A stretch of DNA of 64,000 bases from GCA-003244245 sp963712995 (GTDB lineage: Bacteria; Actinomycetota; Actinomycetes; Mycobacteriales; Pseudonocardiaceae). A model generated the notes under the pieces. The model worked only from the letters and a program-made list of their open reading frames with translations, searched no databases and had not been told where the DNA came from. The position numbers and the translations under genes were made by a program. This document shows, in pieces, positions 42,799-51,270 of this stretch. The stretch is from NCBI GenBank assembly GCA_963712995.1, contig CAVQKH010000022.1:186001-250000 (forward strand), given 5' to 3'. The stretch's first letter is position 1, and every line of letters begins with the position of its first letter.

Positions 42799-43471
42799 AT
42801 GACCATGACGAACGAAGCCTCTGTCGGCGAGGTGTCCTACCACGCCGACTCCAGGAGATGGAACCCCTCGAGCGCAATCGTGTCGGGTGAGGGTGACTGC
42901 CATGCGGCGGAGGCCGTGCAGATGCCGGCAGAACTACTCGCCAGATTACTGGACCAAGCCGAACGAGACCACTGTGCCGGGCTGAAGGCGTTCGGTTTGT
43001 TACTGGCCGAGCCCGGAACTCCGCGGTATCTGTATCACCCAACGGACGTGGTCTTTCTCAATCCGCGGACGAACCACCGCAACGCTCCTGGAATACGCGA
43101 CGCCTTCGAGGCGCAGGGCGAATACTTCCGGGAGTTCGATGACGCCGGGTTCGTCGCTGATCCGACCGAACTACTGCATGTCTGCCGGGCGATCGAAGAC
43201 TCCGGTCAGCGAGATCGTAGCCCCGTTCCATATCCATCGGCGTCAGCCGGCGAACTTCTCTCTGATCGACTACCGCCTGCACAACCCATCTTTTGCCTGG
43301 CACTTGATTATCTCGTTGCGCGACGCACGGCGCTCGGCGGTGCAACCGTTCCGGGTCCGCAAAAATCCAGACGACGACTTCGGCATCACGGAGCACGACC
43401 AGCTCGAGGGCAGCCAGCTCGCCTACGGCGGTCCCGAAGTCCTCCCGCTCAGCTTAAGCGTCTATGGGTAG
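42799..43471 (+). pseudogene. JAMM/Mov34 metalloprotease-like gene, frameshifted
   Basis: ATG 42799 begins a frame with MPAELLARLLDQAERDHCAG, LKAFGLLLAEPG, VVFLNPRTNHRN and FREFDDAGFVADPTELLHVC. Near 43207 the reading moves to another frame with EIVAPFHIHRRQPANFSLID (the HxHx7SxxD zinc motif of JAMM proteases), YRLHNPSFAWHLIISLRDAR and LEGSQLAYGGPEVLPL, ending 43471. Together they make an intact-length protein of about 220 residues. Bacterial JAMM proteins cut ubiquitin-like or thiocarboxylate-carrier conjugates. No ThiF or MoaD partner is adjacent. Confidence 0.75.
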
Positions 43472-43648
43472 CCCAGTTCGCGTAGTGCATCGGCGGCGCG
43501 GCCAACCACTCGTCGGGCAGGTAGTCCAGCCTTACGGTCGTGCGCGCCGCCGTCGCCTCGCCGCATCCTCGTCAGCGGCAGCCCGCGGACCAGGGGGCAG
43601 GCTGCGATCAGCGTGTCGTCGCTGGTAGGCGCGTAACGTGGGGCGGTA

Positions 43649-43665
43649 ATAACGCGTTGCGTTAT
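43649..43665. promoter_or_regulatory. Perfect palindrome upstream of higBA, candidate operator
   Basis: ATAACGC-GTT-GCGTTAT, an inverted repeat with perfect 7-base arms ending 9 bases before the GTG of the toxin gene. It is AT-rich against a GC-rich background and fits autoregulation by HigA. Confidence 0.65.
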
Positions 43666-43674
43666 ATTGGCCTC

Positions 43675-43956
43675 GTGCTGCGTTCCTTCGCCGACAAGGA
43701 CACCGAACGAGTCTGGCGACGCGAGCGCTCACGTCGGCTCGACCAGAACACCCAACGCGCGGCACTGCGCAAGCTGTTGATCCTCGACGCGGCAGAGACC
43801 CTCGACGACGCGAGGATCCCGCCGGGTAACCGACTGGAGAAGCTGCGCGGAGACCGTTCGGGGCAGTACAGCATCAGGGTGAACCAGCAGTGGCGCATCT
43901 GCTTCCGATGGAGCGCCGCAGGGCCGGAAGACGTCGAGATCACCGACTACCACTGA
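43675..43956 (+). CDS. higB: HigB-type (RelE superfamily) toxin
   Basis: 93 residues from GTG 43675. LRSFADKDTERVWRRERSRR, LRKLLILDAAETLDDARIPP, LEKLRGDRSGQYSIRVNQQW and RICFRWSAAGPEDVEITDYH are the hallmarks of the HigB/plasmid-maintenance killer family, a ribosome-dependent mRNA endonuclease. It precedes HigA by 12 bases, the toxin-first order typical of this family. Confidence 0.93.
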   Translation: MLRSFADKDTERVWRRERSRRLDQNTQRAALRKLLILDAAETLDDARIPPGNRLEKLRGDRSGQYSIRVNQQWRICFRWSAAGPEDVEITDYH

Positions 43957-43968
43957 AGGAGGAACCTC

Positions 43969-44271
43969 ATGAGCACCGTCGCGTCGGCAGCGCCCATCCA
44001 CCCTGGCGAGATCCTTACTGAGGAGTACCTCGCCCCGATGGGCATCACCCAGCATGCGCTAGCTGTTTCCATTCATGTACCGCCGCGCCGGATCAACGAG
44101 ATCGTGCACGGCAAGCGGCGTATCAGCGCTGACACCGCGCTGCGTCTCGCACGCTACTTCGGAACCTCGGAGCGCTTCTGGATGAACCTCCAGGGCCGCT
44201 ACGACCTCGAGATCGAACGCGACCGTCTCGGGTCCGTCCTCGACGCTATCCACCCCCGCGCCAGCGCATGA
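43969..44271 (+). CDS. higA: HigA-type XRE antitoxin
   Basis: 100 residues. IHPGEILTEEYLAPMGITQH opens every HigA. The helix-turn-helix covers ALAVSIHVPPRRINEIVHGK and ISADTALRLARYFGTSERFW. It neutralises HigB and probably binds the palindrome at 43649. GAAGGAGG lies just upstream of ATG 43969. Confidence 0.95.
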   Translation: MSTVASAAPIHPGEILTEEYLAPMGITQHALAVSIHVPPRRINEIVHGKRRISADTALRLARYFGTSERFWMNLQGRYDLEIERDRLGSVLDAIHPRASA

Positions 44272-44380
44272 GCGCAACGGGCCTGTAGGTCGGGAGGTCT
44301 CGGTGCGCCGGAGGGGGCTGGAGACGGAGTTGCTTGGACGGCCAGGCGTGGAAGGGATCGTGGAGATGGGTGGATCGTTG

Positions 44381-45283
44381 ATGGGCAAGGTCGCGTTGGT
44401 CGCGGGTGCCACACGCGGCGCGGGGCGAGGGATTGCGGTACAGCTCGGCGCGGCGGGGGCGACGGTGTACGCGACTGGACGTTCCACGCGAGCGCAGCGC
44501 TCGGAGATGGACCGTCCAGAGACGATCGAAGAGACCGCGGCTCTCGTGGATGAAGCCGGCGGCCGGGGCGTCGCGGTCCAGGTGGATCACCTGGTGCCGG
44601 AGCAGGTGCAGGAACTGGTGCAGCGCATCGACCGCGAACAGGGTCAACTCGATCTGCTGGTCAACGACGTGTGGGGTGGCGACCCGCTCGCCGAGTGGAA
44701 CAAGCCCGTGTGGGAACACTCCCTGGACAAGGGGCTGCGGCTGCTGCGGCTGGCGGTCGATACGCACATCATCACCAGCCACTACGCGCTGCCGCTTCTG
44801 ATCAGGAAGCCGGGCGGGCTGGTCGTGGAGATTACCGACGGCACGGCCGAGTACAACGTCAACTATCGCGGAACGGTCGGCCTGTACTACGACCTGGCCA
44901 AGGTCTCCGCCATTCGCCTGGCCCTGGTGCAGGCCGACGAGCTGGGTCCGCATGGCGCTACGGCGCTGTCTTTGACTCCCGGGTGGCTGCGGTCGGAGAT
45001 GATGCTCGAGGTCTACGGTGTCACCGAATCGAACTGGCGTGACGCAACATTGCGCGAGCCCCATTTCGCTATCTCCGAGAGTCCGGCGTTCGTCGGTCGG
45101 GCGGTAGCGGCGCTCGCACAAGATCCCGATGTGTCGCGCTGGAACGGACAGTCGCTGTCCAGCGGGCAGTTGGCAAAGATCTACGGCTTCACCGATCTCG
45201 ACGGCAGCCGGCCCGATTGCTGGAGGTACCTCACCGAAGTGCAGGAGCCAGGCAAACCCGCCGACGTCACTGGCTATCGCTGA
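44381..45283 (+). CDS. Short-chain dehydrogenase/reductase (SDR)
   Basis: 300 residues from ATG 44381 (ATG 44366 and GTG 44303 are in frame). The Rossmann motif VAGATRGAGRGIAVQLGAAG and YATGRS bind NAD(P). The catalytic Tyr-x3-Lys is in YYDLAKVSAIRLAL. VTESNWRDATLREPHFAISE and LTPGWLRSEMM belong to a longer SDR subgroup common in actinomycetes. The substrate is unknown. Confidence 0.88.
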   Translation: MGKVALVAGATRGAGRGIAVQLGAAGATVYATGRSTRAQRSEMDRPETIEETAALVDEAGGRGVAVQVDHLVPEQVQELVQRIDREQGQLDLLVNDVWGGDPLAEWNKPVWEHSLDKGLRLLRLAVDTHIITSHYALPLLIRKPGGLVVEITDGTAEYNVNYRGTVGLYYDLAKVSAIRLALVQADELGPHGATALSLTPGWLRSEMMLEVYGVTESNWRDATLREPHFAISESPAFVGRAVAALAQDPDVSRWNGQSLSSGQLAKIYGFTDLDGSRPDCWRYLTEVQEPGKPADVTGYR

Positions 45284-45340
45284 TACCTCAGCGCGACCGA
45301 AGATCATTTGTGCTCCACCGGCGGCCTGACCGGGGGCCTG

Positions 45341-45595
45341 TCATTTCCTGGCTCGTGGGGCGGGGATGGTGCTGGATCGGCACGGCCCGCAGTAGCCCGT
45401 TCCGGGGTCGACCAGCGCTGCGGGGAGGACGTCGGCGCCGCAGAGGGCGAGGTAGCGATGGGGGGCCGCTCGGCCTGCGGCGGCGGCATCGGGTGTCAGG
45501 AGGTGGTTGTCGCCGGTGCGGATGTCCACCATCTCGACCATGCCTGTGGGTGCGGCCTGCTGGTTGCGGTGCCTGACCTTGCCGTGTCGGCCCAT
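45341..45595 (-). CDS. Small conserved-type protein with a Cys pair
   Basis: 84 residues from ATG 45595 with CAGGAGC upstream. MGRHGKVRHRNQQAAPTGMV, then VDIRTGDNHLLTPDAAAAGR and RYLALCGADVLPAALV, ending in GYCGPCRSSTIP. Relatives with the same RTGDNHLLT and YxALCGxxV segments are widespread in Pseudonocardiaceae as unassigned proteins. The two terminal cysteines could bind zinc. Confidence 0.65.
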   Translation of the reverse strand: MGRHGKVRHRNQQAAPTGMVEMVDIRTGDNHLLTPDAAAAGRAAPHRYLALCGADVLPAALVDPGTGYCGPCRSSTIPAPRARK

Positions 45596-45731
45596 GGGGG
45601 GCTCCTGTGTTGTCGTGGTGGTGGGACCGGCCGCCACCGGGAGCCGGTGAGCCGGGGGACACACGCGCTCAACCGGTGACGGCCGGGGATCAAGGGATCA
45701 GGGCTTGCAGCACGTCGAAACAGGTATCTGT

Positions 45732-46064
45732 TCAGTCATGGTGAGCGCTTCCCGTGGGAGTGGGAGCGGTCGGGTGGCTCGGTGGGGGTGGGCTGTTGTG
45801 GTGGTCACGGGAGTGCTGCGCAGTGCGGATCCGGTGCACCAGTTCGGCGACCAACTCGTCGTTGACGGCGTTGTTGCCCCGCTCGGCGTTGGTCAGAAAC
45901 AGTTCGCACAGGACTTTCCCAGCATCTTGCGCGCTCATTACCGGTAACTCGGGTATGGGCACGCTCACCAGCGGATCGAGCTCGTCCGGGTTGGGAACAC
46001 CGACAAGATCGGCGGGCATCAGCAACTGTTCGCTCGGCCGTACAGCGTCGTCCCGGTTCACCAC
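45732..46064 (-). CDS. Hypothetical protein
   Basis: 110 residues from GTG/ATG-type start at 46064. LLMPADLVGVPNPDELDPLV, SAQDAGKVLCELFLTNAERG and NNAVNDELVAELVHRIRTAQ look coding. The Pro/His-rich tail looks disordered. I do not recognise the family. It lies in the same direction as the 45341 gene and may share its transcript. Confidence 0.5.
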   Translation of the reverse strand: MVNRDDAVRPSEQLLMPADLVGVPNPDELDPLVSVPIPELPVMSAQDAGKVLCELFLTNAERGNNAVNDELVAELVHRIRTAQHSRDHHNSPPPPSHPTAPTPTGSAHHD

Positions 46065-46209
46065 GGGTATCTCCCAGGTCTCTCGCGTGGGTGAGAGCGA
46101 CGACCCCCGCCCGGGCGGGGGATCGGACGGAGGTCGCCGCTGTTCATCGCCACCCTGATCAAGCTGATGACGCGGGTGGGCGTGGCGGTAACCCTGCCGG
46201 TTTCGGGCA

Positions 46210-46325
46210 CGCGCGAGGACGACGTGATCAGGTGCGTGCCCGGGGCGGATTGGGGGAGGATTTGCCCGGTTTCTACGGGTGGTCGGTTCGCACCAACAGG
46301 GTGCTGATCCGGTGCCGGAGGTGCG
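46210..46325 (-). repeat. Short fragment of the XRE/TPR regulator repeat unit
   Basis: This stretch matches 49495-49615, the region around the 3' end of the second TPR regulator gene (GTGCCCGGGGCGGATTGG, then CCCGGTTTCTACGGGTGGTC and CAACAGGGTGCTGATCCGG). Only the last 20 codons of the regulator remain. It is a fourth, truncated copy of the unit that is complete at 47252, 49569 and 52419. Confidence 0.75.
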
Positions 46326-46339
46326 CGGGTCGTGAGCGG

Positions 46340-46693
46340 TCAGGCTGCCGTGGTGTGTGGATCGCCGGGTAGCCGGAGGGTGACGTCGGTGTCGTCCAGA
46401 GAAGCCACGATTTTGACCGTCCCCCCCAGCGCAGTGATGTAGCCGCGCACACTGGCCACGGTCAGGCTGTCCACTTCGCCGCGCTCCATCGCGCTGACCC
46501 GCGCCTGGCTCACCCCCATCGCCTCAGCGAGCTGGGCTTGGGTCATCCCCGCCTTACCGCGCAGCTCCGCCAACCGGTAACCGGCGACATAGGCGTCTTG
46601 CTCGACCTGGGCCCGCACAAGGGCGTCGTGGGTCACTCGACCGGACTCCAGAGCCTCGGCGCGGACCTGCTCCCACGGGATCATCTCAGTCAT
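46340..46693 (-). CDS. XRE family antitoxin (HigA2-like)
   Basis: 117 residues. An N-terminal helix region precedes the helix-turn-helix GYRLAELRGKAGMTQAQLAE, AMGVSQARVSAMERGEVDSL, then VASVRGYITALGGTVKIVAS, a layout common for antitoxins of the Gp49/HigB-like toxins. It starts at ATG 46693 inside the end of the toxin gene. Confidence 0.88.
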   Translation of the reverse strand: MTEMIPWEQVRAEALESGRVTHDALVRAQVEQDAYVAGYRLAELRGKAGMTQAQLAEAMGVSQARVSAMERGEVDSLTVASVRGYITALGGTVKIVASLDDTDVTLRLPGDPHTTAA

Positions 46694-47039
46694 CTCCTGT
46701 CCCTGCCTTCAAGGCTGCGACATGTTCAGTGAACCGCCGCTCGGCCAGCGGGATAGCACGCTGATACCAGCGTGTCCACTCCCGCGCCTTGTCGCCGGCC
46801 ACCAACAAGACCGCCTGCCGCCTTGGGTCGAACGCAAACACGATTCGCACCTCGCTGCGCCCCGACGATCCCGGACGTAACTCCTTGAGGTTCTTCACCA
46901 CGCTGCCGGTCAGCGTGTCGGCCAGTGGGCGCGGCAAAGCCGGCCCATGCTCGGCGAGAGCGTCGATCGCGGCGAACACACACGCTGTGGTCTTCTCGTC
47001 CAGAGTCCGCATCCATGCCTCGACCTCCGGATGCACCAC
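46686..47039 (-). CDS. Gp49/HigB-like toxin of a type II toxin-antitoxin pair
   Basis: About 117 residues if started at GTG 47039 (VVHPEVEAWMRTLDEKTTAC). IDALAEHGPALPRPLADTLT, VKNLKELRPGSSGRSEVRIV, FAFDPRRQAVLLVAGDKARE and WYQRAIPLAERRFTEHVAAL fit the RelE-like phage-derived Gp49/HigB family. The frame remains open to 47162, but that part falls in a repeated non-coding junction, so the original N-terminus may have been altered by recombination. It overlaps the antitoxin start. Confidence 0.82.
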   Translation of the reverse strand: MVHPEVEAWMRTLDEKTTACVFAAIDALAEHGPALPRPLADTLTGSVVKNLKELRPGSSGRSEVRIVFAFDPRRQAVLLVAGDKAREWTRWYQRAIPLAERRFTEHVAALKAGTGDD

Positions 47040-47132
47040 ACCGACAGAACCGCAGAAACGAAGCCGAGCAACCCACTGAACCGGGAGAACCCTCAGTGTC
47101 AGCAGAGTTCCCACTGGTCGGGACGACAGGAT

Positions 47133-47245
47133 CCTCCTACTCCTCAAAAGCGGATGTCCCACTGGGGCAACCGCTACGACTGGACCATCCCCGAATCAGA
47201 GTCCAAGCATGCAAATACAGACAGCTAAGAACGGGAAGATTCGCC
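47133..47245 (+). repeat. Copy of the MpaB gene 3' end
   Basis: About 110 bases match 52288-52410, the last 30 codons of the MpaB-family gene plus its downstream junction (GGGGCAACCGCTACGACTGG, CCCCGAATCAGAGTCCAAGC). The frame is broken here. It shows that the unit MpaB-tail plus TPR regulator has been duplicated as a block. Confidence 0.8.
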
Positions 47246-47251
47246 CGGTTT

Positions 47252-48577
47252 CTACGGGTGGTCGGTTCGCACCAACAGGGTGCTGATCCGGCGCCGCAGG
47301 TGGTTGACCTCGTCGAGGTGTTGGTGGGTGGCGGCGTAGCGGGCCAGTTCGCGCAGGTCGTCGGTGACACGGCGGGAGCGGACGGCGCCGGCGGCGTCCA
47401 AGGCCTGGTGCCCGAGGGTGGCGGCCTGGATGGGGTCACCGGTGGCCATGGTCAGGCTGGCGAGTTTGGTCAGGCAGATCGCTCCGGAGCGGAAGTGGCC
47501 GGCGAGGCGGTGCTCGGTGGCGGCTGTGGTGAGCAGGTCAGTGCCGTGCTCGGGGTGGTGGCCGACTATCGCGAGGTCGAACAGGGCCTGCCCGGTGTTC
47601 CCGGCCAGAAAGGCGGCGTTCCAGTAGTCGAAGAAGGGCGGGTCGTTGGCCGGGGTGGCGTGGGCGAAGTGGTCCTCGGCGGTGCCCACCGCGCTCAGCG
47701 TCTCCTGCACCCGGCGCATCCTGGCCAGCGCCCGGGCCCTGGTGGTGTGAAGTATCACCTGCGCGGTCTCGGTGAGCCGATCGGAGCGGACCAGAGCCTG
47801 TTCGGCCAGCGTGAGGCCCTCGTCGGGGTGCCCGATCCGGATCTCCTGCAGCGCCATGCTGGTCAGGACACGGGCCCGCAGATTCCAGTCACCGGCCTGC
47901 TCGGCGCGGGCCAGCGCGAATTGGAACAGGGGGCGGGCGTCGTCGTGGGCGCCGGCGTCGAAGGCCATGTACCCGGCGGTCTCGGCGAGAGCACCCACCG
48001 CGGAGAACAGCTCGGGGCGTAACCGGGCCGGACAGGTGGCCTCGAGTAACCCGACCGACCAGCGCAGCTGGCCCATGACGGCATCCCGGGCAAGCCCACC
48101 GCCGTAGGTGAAGTCCCAGCTGGAGAACACACTCTCGGCGGTGCGGACCTGCTCGATCTCGGTCCGGCCGACCCGGCGAGGGATCGGGGTGGGTTGGGTG
48201 CCCTCCAGCAATGCCGCGAGCGGTCCCCCCAGGGCCATCGCGCCCACGCCGAGGGCGGTGCGGAGAGACTGTCTGCGGTTCACGTCATCCAGCTTGACTG
48301 CCGCGCGACGGCCGTTGACGAATCCCAGCGCGGCATCGGTGGGGACGCCCAGGATCGCCCGGAAGGCTTCCCGATACAGTTTACCCGGCCAGCGGATAAC
48401 GCCCCGTTCAAGTTTCCCCACGTAATTCGCGCTGGCATCCATCACCTCGTGGTGATGGTCCCACACCCAGGCGTTGACCAGCTCAGCAAGCTCCTGGCGA
48501 GTCAGGCAATCCTCCGCGCAGGCGGGCGAGGCGGTGCGCTGCCGCGCCTCCCAAAGCAGATCATTCAGCGCCGCCAC
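47252..48577 (-). CDS. XRE/TPR-type transcriptional regulator, copy 1
   Basis: 441 residues from GTG 48577 (GGGAGGGG upstream; TTG 48604 is in frame). The N-terminus has a helix-turn-helix (RQELAELVNAWVWDHHHEVM, SANYVGKLERGVIRWPGKLY, FRAILGVPTDAALGFVNGRR). The remainder is helical TPR-like (ARPLFQFALARAEQAGDWNL, LTLAEQALVRSDRLTETAQV, AATLGHQALDAAGAVRSRRV). Such proteins are frequent pleiotropic or peptide-sensing regulators in actinomycetes. Its first 160 codons are almost identical to copies 2 and 3, while the middle diverges. Confidence 0.85.
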   Translation of the reverse strand: MAALNDLLWEARQRTASPACAEDCLTRQELAELVNAWVWDHHHEVMDASANYVGKLERGVIRWPGKLYREAFRAILGVPTDAALGFVNGRRAAVKLDDVNRRQSLRTALGVGAMALGGPLAALLEGTQPTPIPRRVGRTEIEQVRTAESVFSSWDFTYGGGLARDAVMGQLRWSVGLLEATCPARLRPELFSAVGALAETAGYMAFDAGAHDDARPLFQFALARAEQAGDWNLRARVLTSMALQEIRIGHPDEGLTLAEQALVRSDRLTETAQVILHTTRARALARMRRVQETLSAVGTAEDHFAHATPANDPPFFDYWNAAFLAGNTGQALFDLAIVGHHPEHGTDLLTTAATEHRLAGHFRSGAICLTKLASLTMATGDPIQAATLGHQALDAAGAVRSRRVTDDLRELARYAATHQHLDEVNHLRRRISTLLVRTDHP

Positions 48578-48879
48578 CGCTGCCCCTCCCACCGGATACC
48601 GCAAACTGGCGCAACACCAGTGCCACCACGGAACATTCCTCCGATCGCGCCTGAAAAGATTACCTATTGTGGTCGGTGCGCCAGGGGTGAACCAGCCACG
48701 GCAGCGGCGATCTTAGTGGTCGGCTCCGGAAGTCCGTCGGGTGCCGTGAACGAGACGTCACCGACGTTTTTCGCGCCCAGGATGTCGGTGATGTCTCGTT
48801 CACGGCGCGCACCGTCGCTGCGCAGCTGACCTGCCGTCAAGTCAACTCCCGATGGACTTCCGGCGGCGACCACTTAGCC

Positions 48880-49120
48880 GGCGACAGTCGAACCGGCGGG
48901 CATCCTCGCACGGCTCGCACCCCCTCCAGACGATCAGGTCGACGCCGCGGGCCCGGACCCCCTCAGGCCGGCTCCGCCGATCGGGCGGCGGAATGCAGGT
49001 GACGGCGTCGAAGACCGCGATCTCGCCCCCCGGCAGGGTGACGATCGTGAACCCGACCGGCAGCCCGCTGGTGGCGTTCCAGACCTGGACGGTTGCATCG
49101 CTCGCGCTTCTCGGAGGATG
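48880..49120 (-). pseudogene. Duplicate of the WD40 gene 3' end
   Basis: The minus strand reads WNATSGLPVGFTIVTLPGGE and IAVFDAVT, then jumps to PPDRRSRPEGV, matching the end of the TIR-NACHT-WD40 gene (53968-54190) and its downstream flank with an internal deletion of about 100 bases. No start. It is a decayed copy left by the block duplication. Confidence 0.78.
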
Positions 49121-49227
49121 CATAGCCGTCGAGCGCACTGGCTGAGGTGTGGCGATCCTCACCGCTGTCGCCCGATCGGCTGCTATGCGGCGTCGGCGAG
49201 CCTCGCGACCCACTACCGGAGGAACCG

Positions 49228-49464
49228 ATGACCAAGACCCCGATGACCCCCGAACAGGAATACGAGTTCTACTCCCGACCCGACAACCAGGAGCCGCAGG
49301 GACCGCCACGACGTCGGCAGCAGCAGCGCCTGTCAGCGATGGTGCCCGTCCGGTTCCCACCCGAATTGCTGGACGAAATCCGCCGTCGGGCAGAGGCCGA
49401 TGACCGGTCACTGTCCTCGTGGATCCGCCGCGCCGTCGAACACGAACTCCGCAACTCAGCCTGA
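49228..49464 (+). CDS. Ribbon-helix-helix (CopG-like) protein
   Basis: 78 residues from ATG 49228 with GGAGGA upstream. After an acidic/Gln-rich start (TPEQEYEFYSRPDNQEPQ) the C-terminus RLSAMVPVRFPPELLDEIRR, RAEADDRSLSSWIRRAVEHE is a ribbon-helix-helix DNA-binding fold. It may be an orphan antitoxin, since no toxin gene follows. Confidence 0.78.
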   Translation: MTKTPMTPEQEYEFYSRPDNQEPQGPPRRRQQQRLSAMVPVRFPPELLDEIRRRAEADDRSLSSWIRRAVEHELRNSA

Positions 49465-49568
49465 CACCACCGCGTTTTCTCGGAGATGGTGGTCGCGGGA
49501 GTGCTGCGCGGTGTGGACGTGATCGTGTGCGTGCCCAGGGCGGATTGGCGGGAGGCTTCGCCCGGTTT

Positions 49569-50891
49569 CTACGGGTGGTCGGTTCGCACCAACAGGGTGC
49601 TGATCCGGTGCCGCAGGTGGTTGACCTCGTCGAGGTGTTGGTGGGTGGCGGCGTAGCGGGCCAGTTCGCGCAGGTTGTCGGTGACGCGGCGGGAGCGGAC
49701 GGTGCCGGCGGCGTCCAGCGCCTGGTGTCCGATGCTGGCGGCTTGCAGCGGGTCGCCGGTCGCCATAGTGAGACTGGCCAGCTTGGTCAGGCAGATCGCC
49801 CGGGGTCGGGCGTGGTCTGCGGTGTGCCCGGCGGCTGCGGCGGTGAGCCGGTCGGTGGCCTGGGTGAGGTGGTGACCGGTCATCGCGAGGTCGAACAGGG
49901 CATGCCCGGTGTTCCCGGCCAGAAAGGCGGCGTTGTAGTTGGCCAGGAAGGCCGGGTCCTCGGCAGGGATGGACTGCGCGAAGTGGTCTTCGGCCGCGCC
50001 CACCGCGCTCAGCGTGTCCTGGATCCGGCGCATCTTGGCCAACGCGCGGCCCCGATCGGTGTGCAGCATCGCCTGCACGGTCTCGGTGAGCCGATCAGCC
50101 CGGACCAAGGCCTGCTCGGTCAGCGTGAGCCCTTCGTCGGGCCGCCCGGTCCAGATCGCCTGCAGCGCCATGCCGTCCAGGACATAGGCCCGCAGCTCCC
50201 AGTCGCCGGCCTGCTCGGCGTAGGACAGCGCGAAGCTCAACACGCGGTCGGCGTCCTCATAGGCGCCGATGTCGAAGGCCATGAACCCGGCACGGTGGGC
50301 GAGCTCACCGACCGCGGAGAACAGCTCGGGGCGCAACCTTTCCGGGCAGGTGGCGTCGAGCAGCTGCGCCGACCAGCGCAGCTGGCCCATGACGGCATCC
50401 CGGGCAAGCCCTCCACCGTAGGTGAAGTCCCAGCTGGAGAACACACTCGCGGCGGTGCGGATCTGCTCGATGTCGGTCCGGCCGACCCGGCGAGGGATCG
50501 GGGTGGGTTGGGTGCCCTCCAGCAATGCCGCGAGCGGTCCCCCCAGGGCCATCGCGCCCACGCCGAGGGCGGTGCGGAGAGATTGTCTGCGGTTCACGTC
50601 ATCCAGCTTGACTGCCGCGCGACGGCCGTTGACGAATCCCAGCGCGGCATCGGTGGGGACGCCCAGGATCGCCCGGAAGGCTTCCCGATACAGTTTACCC
50701 GGCCAGCGGATAACGCCCCGTTCAAGCTTTCCCACGTAATTCGCGCTGGCATCCATCACCTCGTGGTGATGGTCCCACACCCAGGCGTTGACCAGCTCAG
50801 CAAGCTCCTGGCGAGTCAGGCAATCCTCCGCGCAGGCGGGCGAGGCGGTGCGCTGCCGCGCCTCCCAAAGCAGATCATTCGGCGCCGCCAC
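49569..50891 (-). CDS. XRE/TPR-type transcriptional regulator, copy 2
   Basis: 440 residues from GTG 50891. It has the same architecture as copy 1. The N-terminal 160 residues and the last 45 are nearly identical to copy 1, but residues about 200-390 differ (for example ADRVLSFALSYAEQAGDWEL and YNAAFLAGNTGHALFDLAMT). This mosaic points to gene conversion of the ends or to selection for change in the TPR part that would read a ligand. Confidence 0.85.
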   Translation of the reverse strand: MAAPNDLLWEARQRTASPACAEDCLTRQELAELVNAWVWDHHHEVMDASANYVGKLERGVIRWPGKLYREAFRAILGVPTDAALGFVNGRRAAVKLDDVNRRQSLRTALGVGAMALGGPLAALLEGTQPTPIPRRVGRTDIEQIRTAASVFSSWDFTYGGGLARDAVMGQLRWSAQLLDATCPERLRPELFSAVGELAHRAGFMAFDIGAYEDADRVLSFALSYAEQAGDWELRAYVLDGMALQAIWTGRPDEGLTLTEQALVRADRLTETVQAMLHTDRGRALAKMRRIQDTLSAVGAAEDHFAQSIPAEDPAFLANYNAAFLAGNTGHALFDLAMTGHHLTQATDRLTAAAAGHTADHARPRAICLTKLASLTMATGDPLQAASIGHQALDAAGTVRSRRVTDNLRELARYAATHQHLDEVNHLRHRISTLLVRTDHP

Positions 50892-51270
50892 CGCTGCCCC
50901 TCCCACCGGATACCGCAAACTGGCGCACCACCAGTGCCATCACTTACTACTCCTGTCGATCGTGCCTCAAGAAACTACATATCGTGGTCGGCGCGCCGGA
51001 GAGCGAACCGGCGACAGCCCAGCATGCGACACCCGAACCGGTTGCATGATCGCATGGCTCGCACCTCCGCCAGGCGCGCGGTGCCCACGCCGACCCCGCC
51101 GGGACCGAGCCGGCGCACCCGGGCCACCAGTACCTCCTCAACCCCCCACTGCTCGTCATACCCTGGCAGCGCGCACGCCGTCCCCTGACCGTGACAAGCC
51201 AGGAACTCTCAGCAGGACAACGACGTGCCACCAGCCGTTTCGTTCGTCGTTGAACGTGGAGGAGTGATCG
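50892..51270. other. Promoter-side junction between copy 2 and the MpaB-family gene
   Basis: Divergent intergenic region. Bases 50940-51080 are a diverged version of the sequence upstream of copies 1 and 3 (the ACCTATTGTGGTCGG motif is here ACATATCGTGGTCGG). This is the shared regulator promoter followed by remnants of the WD40 gene flank. No gene seen. Confidence 0.5.

Noticed and set aside
43486..43648. Possible PIN-domain C-terminal scrap on the minus strand (TSDDTLIAACPLVRGLPLT)
   Set aside because: Too short and out of context to separate from chance; no upstream catalytic residues.
46925..48022. Long plus-strand open frame of 365 residues
   Set aside because: It is antisense to the XRE/TPR regulator copy 1, Gly/Arg-rich with no known motif; an artefact of GC-rich codon positions.
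49419..51188. Plus-strand open frame of 589 residues
   Set aside because: It is antisense to regulator copy 2, whose frame is clearly coding by homology to copies 1 and 3.
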